Positions 55,588 to 64,000 of a DNA stretch of 64,000 bases are shown in pieces (the stretch's first letter is position 1; every line of letters starts with the position of its first letter). Origin of the DNA: Platanthera guangdongensis (Eukaryota; Streptophyta; Magnoliopsida; Asparagales; Orchidaceae); contig CM077164.1 of assembly GCA_039583875.1 (NCBI GenBank), positions 70,153,628 to 70,217,627 of the forward strand, read 5' to 3'. The notes under the pieces are model-generated. The model saw only the letters and a list, made by a program, of their open reading frames with translations, made no database searches and had not been told where the DNA came from. Both the position numbers and the translations under genes were made by a program.

Positions 55588-57141
55588 CTGCTTTCATTGC
55601 AGGAGAAGAGCTGTCCAGGAGTGAATCAACCATGGTACCTGGACAGTGGATGCTCCAAACGCATGACAAGTAGCAAGGACAATCTCACCAATTACAAGTC
55701 CAAGCTAGGGCCAAAGGTGATCTTTGGTGATTCAAAAAGTGGCCAGTCTGAAGGATATGGAGCAGTGAAGATTGGAGCAGTTACATTCAAGAAAGTAACA
55801 TATGTAAGAGGACTCAAACATAACCTCATCTCAATAAGTCAACTTTGTGATGAAGGTTATCAGGTAACTTTTAACTCTAGCTCTAATATTATTTCATCTA
55901 AAGGAAACAAACCTGTTATAATTGGAAATAGACAAGGCAACATATACTTAGTTGATTTTTTATCTGCAACCTCTGATATTTGTTTACTTAATTTAACTAG
56001 TAACCAGAATGATTTATGGCATAAAAGACTAGGTCATGTAAATCTGAAAAACATTGCTAGGCTATCTAAAGACAACCTTATTAGAGGTCTATCTCCTGGT
56101 CCCTACAAGAAGGAAGGCCTTTGCAAGGCTTGTCAATTAGGCAAGCAAACTAAATCTAGTTTCAAATCCATTAATAAAAGTGATTCACCTAGGATTTTGT
56201 ATTTGCTACACATGGATCTATTTGGACCCATTGCTGTACAAAGCCTAGGAGGGAAATCCAACACTTTTGTTATTGTAGATGACTTCTCCAGGTTCACTTG
56301 GGTATCCTTTCTGAGATCTAAGTCAGATACATTCAAGGTTCTTACAGATTTTCTCAGGACCATATAGATTGAGTTCTCTACTCATGTTGCATTGATCAGA
56401 AGTGATCATGACATAGAGTTTGAGTCTCTTCTTATGCATGAGTTCTGTGAGAATGAAGGTATCAGGCATTGCTTCTCAGCTCCTAGAACTCCTCAACAAA
56501 ATGGGGTAGCTGAAAGAAAAAATAGGACACTCATTGAAGGTGTAGGTACATTGCTTGCTGATGCATACATGCCACTAACCTTTTGGGCAGAGGCTGTACA
56601 CACTGCAAACTATGTCCTGAACAGAAGCTTAATTCACAAACTAAAGAACAAGACTCCCTATGAATTGCTTAAAGGGAAGAAACCTAAAATAAACTATTTT
56701 AAATTATTTGATTGTACCTATTATATAAATAATAACAATAAGAAATACATTAGAAAATTTGAGGCTAAGGCTGAAGTGAGAATTTTTCTAGGATATTCCC
56801 AAGTAAGCAAAGCCTATAGGGTCTTTAATAAATCATCATTGAAAATTGAGGAATCAATTCATGTAAGCATTGATGAGACTAACATGTATTGCAAGGAGAA
56901 AGAAGTTTCTACCAGTAACTCTTTGCAGGTACCTCACTTGTGTGAGAAGTTGGATGACCTAAACCTTACCCAAGTGGTTCCAACTCATCCCTCTCCACAA
57001 GTCAATGAATATAGTGAAGAAGAAAGCATTGAAGGGATTGACTCTCCTCCAACAGCCAACATAATTCCACAAGAGGAATTGGTTTCAAATGCTGTTGCAC
57101 AACCAACTCCACCCACTGATCTTGTCACACTTAGGAATCAC
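55588..57141 (+). pseudogene. pol: Element F protease and integrase, cut by G
   Basis: Protease motif D-S-G-C-S-K-R-M-T (about 55640). Pre-integrase zinc region LWHKRLGHVN ... CKACQLGK. Integrase with Asp in HMDLFGP, Asp in RSDHD (Gly of the usual SDHG lost), and Glu in NGVAERKNRT (about 56510). One stop at 56365-56367 (CAG to TAG by comparison with D). Ends in the acidic/Pro linker where G inserted. Apart from that stop this is the better preserved of the two copies. Confidence 0.9.
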
Positions 57142-60100
57142 TATAACGCCCCCAGTTTTTCTTTGTTTTGATTGATCTTGGATTGGTGTTACGATGACGC
57201 ATTTTTGACCTTTCGCCGTTGTAGAGCGTGGTCTTAGCTCTTTAGGTTGCTTGTGTGGCCTGATTGTAGCCTGGTAGCAAGATTCCCCAGCTAGCCGGAG
57301 TTTGTTTTGGTGACTCGGTTGGGCCTCTTAGGGAATGCTTGTGTTTTGGCTTCGGGAGGTGTTAGCCCGAGTGTGCGATCGTCGGATGTTGTTTTCGACC
57401 TAACCGTTGTTTTCGTAGCTTGGGTGTTTTGCTACGGTGCGAGTTTTGGTCGAAGTCCGAGATCGCTTGCTTTCGCGTCGTTTCGACGTTTGTTATGTTA
57501 GCTGTAATGTTGTTGTGCTGTGCACGGCCTGGTGTGGCCGAGCTTGTTAGGCTGGTGCCTGCTCTTCTCTTTTTTAGCTAAGGAGTTAGCTGTTTTTGGG
57601 TACGTTTGGGTGTCACGGCCTAGGTCACGGGCATGACCTAGGGCGTGTCGAGCTCGGGTAGAGCTCTCCTTTGTGTGGTCGACGAATTTTGGTCGACGGG
57701 TGTTTTTGGTAGGAACACGGCATGTGACACGGGCGTGTCACAGGGCGTGTCCCCCTTCGGTTCTTCGAGCTGCGCTCGATGGTCATCGGGTGGTGTTTTA
57801 GTGAGGACACGGTAGTGTCACGGGCGTGTCGTATCGGACACGGGCGTGACACGGGGCGTGTCTCTCTGTTCGACGATCGGCGCTTGACGATCGTCGAGTG
57901 GTGTTTGAGTTGGTACACGACCTGTGACACGGGCGTCTCACAGGGCGTGTCCCGTGTTTCGTCGAGCTGAGATCGACGGTCGTCGAGCGGGTAGGTGAGT
58001 GACACGCCCCGTGACACGGGCGTGTCGGACGGGACACGGGCGTGTTTGGGGCGTGTTCCGTACTTTTTCTCCTGAGAGCATCTTTTGTTGCCGTGAACCG
58101 TTTTTCCTTATCATTTCGTCGTTCTCGAGTCTGGAGAGTTTCCAGCGGAGGGGTTTTGGGAGAAGGCGGTGGTTTTTTGGCCGGTGATTGTGGGAGGGAG
58201 CTCGTTTTTCTCGTACAACAGCGGATTTGGCTTCCTCTCGTCTAGATCTTCCCTTCCATGTAAGTTTTTCTTGATTTAGGGTTGATTCTAGGAGTTGAGA
58301 ATTTCTGATTTCTTTTCTTCTTCCTCAAAGCTTCAGTTTTGGTCTTCTAGGTGGCCGATCTTGCCTACGGTGCCAAGCTTTGGAGATAGCTGTTGTTTTT
58401 CCTGGAGGTAGAGGCAAGTGGCTCCCTTGCCCTTGCCAAATTATTTCTAACCCTTACTCTGTTTTCATTTTCTGTGCAATACTTCTGTTTTCTTTATTTT
58501 CCTCCCTAGAAATTAGAGTAATAGGATGCCTTTTTCCTTCATTCCAGCCATGGGCTGCTTCATTACTTTCTACATTTAAATCAAGCTTTCTCTCTTTTTG
58601 TCTCATTTTGGTGTACAGTGGGTAGCTAGAGTTAGGGTGAGGCTGCAGTTAGTTGTAGTTTTGGTTTAGTTGCGGTAGCCCCGAGTAGATAGGATGGAAG
58701 GGAGGGTTGGAATTAAATTCCCAACTCTCTGTTTCCACGCGTTGAGAGAGTTTAGGCTGCGGTTTTAACTAAACTTTACGTTTACCCTAAGTAGAAAGCG
58801 CTGACAGCGTTGAGTGAACCGAGTTCATTCAACGCCGTCATCCAGCGTAGGTTTTGCGGCTAAGTATTTTGGGCGTCAAGTAAGTGGAGCTTACTCAACG
58901 CCGCGTCGAGTGGGCTCGACGTTTCTGTCTTGGGTTCGTGTGTTTTCTTAGGATTGTTAGTATGACTTTTCCCTATTCTCTAGGAGGTGGTATTGGCTGT
59001 TCGGCTAGTTTTTGCATGCCGACTCTTGGGTTGTGGCAGGTGGTGGAGTTTTGTTGCCTCTGGAGGGGTGGTTTTGTGTGGAGAGCTGTGGCCACCGCCT
59101 TTTGCCCCGGTTTGGGTTGGCGTGTGTGGGACCCTAAAGCTGCCACTGTTTGACCCCTTAGCCCTTTTTGGATCTAGTTTCGGTTATGTATTCAGATCCA
59201 TGTTTTGACCACTGCCATTAACCCACGTGTTAGGACTGTTAGCTCCTTTCCTATTCTATGCCTTCTTCTTTTGGCATATATGTATATGTCTTGTTGCTAT
59301 TACAGGCTCTTTTGGTAGGGCATATTGCTTTTATTGCTCGCACTTGGCGTGCTTTGCTGTGCTTTAGACAATGCTCTTTTCTTACTGTCATGCCCTTTCT
59401 TTTGCTTATAGCAGTTTGTTGCGGGGTTGGTAAACCCTTCTTACTTGCTCATAAATCTAATGCTCGATTTACCTTTTTGATAATTTTCTTGCTGAGGTGT
59501 TCTTTTCTTGAATGCCTTAGGTCCAGGTTGTAGCCAGTTCAGCGGCTAGTTCTTCTGGAGGGGCTTGTTGGTGGCCTCTTGGGTAGCTGAGATAGCTGAT
59601 CCCCGATTTTGTGAGGTAGTTCTTTACCTTTCTGTATAGACATACATACTCACTAGTGGGTTCGTGTCAGGTTGTTGACGCCCACTGGTGGCTTCTTGCG
59701 ATGCTGGGTATGAACTTAAACTGCTATTTTTTCCTATTTGTGGTTGTTTACTTGCTTCTGGGAAGGATTTATGCTAGGTTGCATGTTAGATATTTTAAAC
59801 CCTAAAAGCATTACTATATGTATCTCATGCATAACATATTTATAAAACCAAGACACTATTTTTCCTTAGCATAAAAGACTATCTTTAATATATACTATAT
59901 TCGCTTTAGAGTCGTGCATACCATGAGTCATCCCTCGGGGACACTTATGCTCATTTAGGGTGTCAACTTAATTGAACCAAAGTATTTTCTGCTGTGTATA
60001 AATATACTTTTAATTGTGGACTAGCTGATCCACCGCGCCGAGGGATACGACCATTCAACATAACTGGTTATCTTTCATATTAATCAACGATTTTTCCTTA

Positions 60101-60223
60101 AAATCTAAAGTCTGGAGTTTTGCCTGAGCGTGTGCAGTTATCCCCTGCACGACGTGGTAGCACAACACGTATTTTCTCTTGCTCTGATGCGGTGTAATCG
60201 TAGAGATAATGCGGGTTGTGACA
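57142..60223 (+). repeat. 5' LTR of element G
   Basis: 3082 bp, starts TATAACGCCCCC (TG mutated to TA) and ends GCGGGTTGTGACA. Palindrome array at 57612-58060 with ACACGGGCGTGTC and TCGACGA/TCGTCGA copies, the type seen in A, J and L, in the place where B has CTCGAG units. Its end matches the B LTR end. No clear gene in the stretch 58060-60223. Confidence 0.88.
57612..58060. repeat. Palindrome array in G LTR
   Basis: Repeated GACACG-GG-CGTGTC palindromes (for example near 57726, 57836, 57925 and 58011) each followed by CAGGGCGTGTC-like phrases, alternating with TCGTCGAGC/GATCGACG pairs. Opposite polarity to A, J and L on plus, consistent with those being minus-strand elements. Confidence 0.88.
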
Positions 60224-60225
60224 GT

Positions 60226-60237
60226 TGGTATCAGAGG
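60226..60237 (+). other. Primer-binding site of element G
   Basis: TGGTATCAGAGG, 11 of 12 to initiator tRNA-Met, 2 nt after the LTR end. Confidence 0.88.
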
Positions 60238-60380
60238 GAGGTTGCTTGGCAAATGGTCGGGCAACCTTTCCCTTATTTGCATTAGTGGTTAGCGTCATAC
60301 CATACACACACCGATATGTCATCAGCATGTCTTGGCTAACGCACGAACACTACACTCATGAGCATAAAGAAGTATACGGG

Positions 60381-60559
60381 GCATATTATGTAGTATGGGA
60401 TGCATAATATGCGTTTGTATATGGATCCACCATAGGAGGCAACATGTGAGGGTTATGTAGTATGGGATGCATAATCTCACCACGTGAATGCGGCTAGCAC
60501 GTTTTCTTTTTTCGTTGCATGAGAATGTTATGTAGTATGAGATGCATAACATTTTCATG
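60381..60559 (+). promoter_or_regulatory. Three conserved-loop hairpins in the 5' leader of G
   Basis: Hairpin 1 at 60381-60412 (10 bp, perfect); hairpin 2 at 60446-60480 (11 pairs, one G-U and one bulged G); hairpin 3 at 60518-60559 (15 pairs, one G-U). Loops TAGTATGGGATG, TAGTATGGGATG and TAGTATGAGATG. The stem sequences differ among the three and from B, yet pair. They lie about 160-335 nt after the primer-binding site and 350 nt before gag, a place where packaging or dimer signals are expected. Function unproven. Confidence 0.78.
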
Positions 60560-60912
60560 TGTACGCCGCCCATGACATGCATTAAGGCCTTTTTAGAATG
60601 CATAGCACATCATGCATAGCATAACATTTCATAAGCACAACGTGCCAAGCTAAAGATTTGCATGATGACATATGCACACGCATGGTTTTGAGTCAAAAGG
60701 AATACAAATACATGCATTCATGGTTTAGGCACATGAGTTAGTATGATGGTGGTGAACCATCTTAGGTTAAACATAACATCATCATGGTAAAAAAAACAAC
60801 TCCCAGAGCAAGTGTTGCAGTTGAGGTTCATATTTAAGTGTGTTTGTCTGTACTGGGTAGTTTTGTTCTAGCTGTTGGGCTAGGTCTTGTCTAAAGCTTG
60901 TGCGATTATAGG

Positions 60913-61834
60913 ATGGCAAGACGTCCTGCGACGAGATCGACCCCCCAATCCGAGGGTGAGACGTAGGGAGCGCAGAGCGAGGCGTTGATAGAAAGCCTGC
61001 GGCAGAGTAATGAGGCCTTATCGAGACAGGTAGTGGATATGCAGGCTCAGATTCAATCTCTTGTAGCAGTGGTGGCAGGATGCACTTGGGAGCCATTTAA
61101 GGTGATGCTGTTAAGTAAGTTTCTGCCTTCAGTCGAGCGGGACCGGCTAATGAATGACTTCCTCCATTTGAAGCAGAGGGAACAAACGGTTAGTGAGTAT
61201 GAGATTGAGTTTAACAAGTTGAGTCGGTTTGCTCCTGGTTTGGTGAGTGTTGAAGCAGATCGAGTTAAACGGTTTCTGTGCCGACTAAGAAGCGATATTC
61301 AGCAGTTAGGAAATGCCTACGGATCAGTCAATTTTGCCAGCATGGTTGAAGCTGCCTCGAAGGTCGAGGCCATTGAGAGTGCCAAGAATAAAGCACAGCA
61401 GATGAGGAAGGATAAGCGGAAGTCCGGTGGAGGGAAGAGCCCTCAGGAGCCTGATGCTGTCTCGAGAAAGAAGAACAAAGTGCTTTGTAGCTTCTGTGGC
61501 CGGCCAGGCCACCCCTTGGAGAGGTGTTTCAAAAGGTTGGGAGCACAGAAGAAGGAACAGGTGCATGCGATTCAGGGTGCTCCCAGAGGAGACTTGGTAT
61601 GTGCCTTGTGTGGAAGGAAGGGGCATGATGTTGCCCGTTGCTGGCTAAAAGATAAAGTCGGTTTTCAGTGCGGCCAGAAGGGTCATCTCAAGACAATGTG
61701 CCCTCAGACCCAGCCAATTCAGCAGCCAGTTCCCCTCCAGGCTTTGCCACCGCCTCAGCAAATGGATAAAGGAAAGGGGAAGCTGAATGTGCTTTCGGCA
61801 GACGAAGCGCAGACTTCGACCCAGGTTATCTCAG
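60913..61834 (+). pseudogene. gag: Element G gag, with internal deletion
   Basis: ATG at 60913, matching B gag at 8276. A stop at 60964. The segment carrying the N-terminal half of the gag domain in B (DWMISIEEMF to KSWW) is missing here at about 61078, a loss of roughly 100 codons. Then RDRLMNDFLHLKQ, a basic linker and three knuckles starting CSFCGRPGH and CALCGRKGH, with the third reading G-F-Q-C-G-Q-K-G-H, so its first Cys is lost. Ends V-I-S-G at the putative splice donor. Confidence 0.88.
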
Positions 61835-61928
61835 GTTCGACTCCTCCCCAGCCGTTTTGTCATGTTCCCTTTTTGGTTGTAGTTTTCGTTTTAGCATTTG
61901 TTGCCTTAGATGCGCGCGCTATTAGTAG
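61835..61928 (+). other. Putative intron at gag-protease junction of G
   Basis: 94 nt between donor CAG|GTTCG and acceptor ATTAGTAG|GA, T-rich in its middle part. Removing it joins gag to protease at phase 1 (V-I-S-G then R-L-K-V), giving 18 residues between that Gly and the end of the DSGAT motif, the spacing I expect in continuous Tekay polyproteins. Unspliced, gag would run on to a stop at 61999-62001. Confidence 0.55.
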
Positions 61929-63783
61929 GACGATTGAAGGTAAAGAACTGCTGGGCGCGCGTTCTCTTCGATTCCGGCGCTACCCACTCATTTGTGGCTA
62001 GAGCCTTTGTGGAGCGGTTCAGTTTGGGCCTAGATCGTGTTGGCGGTGTCTTTTGCGTTAAGTTCCCCTACGGTGACTCTGTGGTTACAGACCTGGGTGT
62101 CCTTGATTGTCCGATTTTGTTGGGGGATTTTCTAGTAAAGGCAGATCTGAAGGTGATTGACCTGGAGGACTTCGATGTTATCTTGGGCATGGACTGGTTG
62201 TCCAGGTACGATGCAGTTATCTAGTGCAAGGGTAAGCGCTTGGACTTCGTCAAAGACAACGGTCAGCCAGGGAGCGTTTATGGGTATTCTCTCCAGGAGT
62301 CTCCAGTCATTTCTGCGGTGCGTGCTCAGAAGTTGCTTGATTCTGGCTGTTTTTCCTGTGTGGTCTCTCTGGTAGGGACAGTTGTTAGAGCGCCATGTTT
62401 GGAGGAGATTCCTGTGGTGTGTGACTTCTCTGATGCGTTTCCCGACGATCTTCCCGGTCTTCCACCCGATCGAGACGTCGAGTTTGTTATAGATTTGGGG
62501 CCAGGCACGCATCCTATTGTACAGGCACCGTACCGGATGGCCCCGCAAGAGCTGGAAGAGTCGCGAATCCAGCTGGATGAGATGTTGGCAAAAGGTTTCA
62601 TAAGGCCGAGTTCTTTGCCTTGTGGTGCACCAGTGCTGTTCGTTAAAAAGAAAGATGGGTCGATGAGGCTATGCATCGACTATAGAGAGCTGAACAAGGT
62701 TACTATTAATAACAGGTACCCTCTGCCACGGATTGATGGTTTATTTGACCAACTGCGTGGTAGTGCCGTGTTTTCCAAGATTGATCTTCGTTCGGGCTAT
62801 CACCAGTTGAGGATTCGGGAGTCAGTTGTTCCACGGACGGCGTTCCGCGCTCGTCATGGGCATTTTGAGTTTTTGGTTATGTCATTTGGTTTCACTAATG
62901 TGCCCTCAGCTTTTTATGGATCTGATGAACAGAGTTTTCAAGTATTTTCTAGATAAGTTTGTGATTGTCTTTATAGACGATGTTTTGGTGTACTCTAAAG
63001 ATGCGGAGGAGCATGATCGACATTTGCGACTGGTCTTGGCAACTCTGAGAGACCATAAGCTATACGCCAAGCTGAGCAAATACGAATTTTGGTTGCCTCA
63101 AGTTTCTTTTCTAGGCCACGTGGTTAATAAGGAGGGAATATCGGTGGACCCAGAAAAGATTGTTGCTGTTATGGAATGGGAGAGGCCTGTTACTCCCAGA
63201 GAGATCAGAAGCTCCTTGGGCTTGGCTGGCTATTATAGAAGATTTGTAGAGGGATTCTCTACCTTGTCTGCGCCGTTGACCAAGTTGACGCAGAAGAATG
63301 TAGCCTTCATATGGGATGGCAAGTGTGAGGAGTTTTTTGAGGAACTAAAAAGAAGGTTATGTTCAGCTCCAATTTTGTCTTTGCCTACTGAAGGTAGTGA
63401 GTATGATATATATGTGGATGCGTCGCATGTCGGACTGGGCTGCGTATTGATGCAGGGAGGGAAGGTGATTGCGTACGGGTCGAGACAGCTAAAGACTCAC
63501 GAGAGTAACTACCCTACGCATGACCTGGAGTTTGCAGCTGTGATCTATGCGCTGAAACTGTGGAGGCATTTGTTGTATGGCGCGCAGTGTAAGATTTTTA
63601 CTGATCACAAGAGTTTAAAGTATGTCTTCACCCAGAAAGAATTGAATCTGCGCCAGCGGAGATGGTTGGAGTATGTGGTCGACTATGATGTTAAAATCCA
63701 GTACCATACAGGCAAAGCGAATGTGGTGGCCGATGCCCTGAGTCAGAAGTCAGGAAGATTTTCAATATCTCCGCCTAGCGTCT
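61929..63783 (+). pseudogene. pol: Element G protease, RT and RNase H, frameshifted
   Basis: Protease [10 protein letters not shown] (about 61965) and DVILGMDWL; a stop at 62222. [34 protein letters not shown], then a one-base insertion near 62912 shifts the frame. [10 protein letters not shown] (about 62970-62999) keeps the catalytic pair. [15 protein letters not shown] follows with FLGL changed to S-L-G-L. RNase [58 protein letters not shown]. It ends at 63783 after a probable frameshift near 63760. Confidence 0.9.
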
Positions 63784-64000
63784 AGTGGAAGAGTTCCTTT
63801 TGATGGACATTTCTGTGGGAAGCTGCGATTTGCAGAGTAGCTTGGCAGTGGCAGAACCTTCGTGGATTGCGCTTACGAGACTGCATCAGAAGGATGATCC
63901 CGATCTTCTGCATTTGTATCTTCGAGCTGAAAAAGGTGAATTGCCAGATTTCTCTATAGATGATGCGGGTACCTTGAAGTATCGTGGCAGGTTTTGTATC
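63784..64000 (+). pseudogene. pol: Element G integrase, N-terminal start only
   Basis: In another frame the sequence matches the linker and start of integrase of B (WIALTRLHQK, KGELPDFSIDD). The zinc region and catalytic core lie beyond the window. Confidence 0.75.

Larger units (their letters stand above)
51575..57141 (+). mobile_element. Element F: Ty1/copia, second copy of family D, 5' part
   Basis: LTR, primer-binding site, gag, protease and integrase, colinear with D and about 95 percent alike by eye. Inserted in H (left flank GAGGG, 51570-51574) and interrupted by G at 57141, in the linker between integrase and RT. The remainder lies beyond G. Confidence 0.92.
57142..64000 (+). mobile_element. 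Element G: Tekay-like Ty3/gypsy, same family as B
   Basis: LTR, primer-binding site, leader with hairpins, gag, intron-like gap, protease, RT, RNase H and the start of integrase; it runs off the right edge. Inserted into F after ATCAC (57137-57141). It is the last insertion on this side. Gag and pol match B closely but the U3 array differs. Confidence 0.9.

Noticed and set aside
55564..55602. A 39-nt GT...AG intron at the gag-pol stop of F as an established intron
   Set aside because: It is below the size plants usually splice, and D lacks the CAG. Kept only as a question in the findings.
57184..58260. A host gene or promoter near 57.2-58.3 kb
   Set aside because: The stretch begins exactly after a target-site sequence in F and lies within an LTR whose end matches B. 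Its frames have no domains.

Overview
This 64-kb window reads as a stretch of intergenic seed-plant DNA made almost entirely of LTR retrotransposons nested in one another. I found no host gene, tRNA, rRNA or CRISPR array. A plant source is inferred from three things: Ty3/gypsy elements whose protein motifs resemble the chromodomain Tekay/Del group, Ty1/copia elements resembling SIRE/Maximus, and primer-binding sites matching plant initiator tRNA-Met. I cannot name the species. Clade names come from remembered motifs, not from a database search.

Layout, left to right (letters are mine). B (1-13703, minus) is a Tekay-like element whose 3' LTR is interrupted by a solo LTR, A (1265-3567, target duplication CAACC). 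B sits inside C (13704-17659, minus, copia), which sits beside the tail of E. E's 3' LTR (18043-18078 plus 30489-31834) is split by D (18079-30483, plus), the only complete element, with target duplication ATCAC and a large extra ORF after pol. A GC-rich remnant (31835-32301) separates E from J (32302-37006, minus, chromodomain gypsy). J is cut by K (37007-40904, plus, same family as C). K is fused at a probable deletion to L (40905-42328), an LTR fragment of the A family. Then come I (42329-44181, minus, copia), H (44182-51574, plus, gypsy with a 4.65-kb LTR), F (51575-57141, plus, same family as D) and G (57142 to beyond the end, plus, same family as B). On the right the nesting is G in F in H in I.

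Nearly every coding region is broken by stops and frameshifts, so these are mostly relics. Comparing copies still reveals shared design. (1) Three gypsy elements (B, G, H) have gag and protease out of register at the same codon. In all three an intron-like segment, if removed at the same phase, restores a normal gag-protease junction, which would allow splicing to set the Gag to Gag-Pol ratio. (2) The leaders of B and G each hold three equally spaced hairpins with the same 12-nt loop and stems that change in compensating pairs. (3) Almost every LTR family carries an array of short palindromes, most with a TCGA core, and one palindrome type keeps its pairing while all four bases appear at a variable position. 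The same motifs recur in Ty1 and Ty3 elements, and two members of one family (B and G) carry different arrays.
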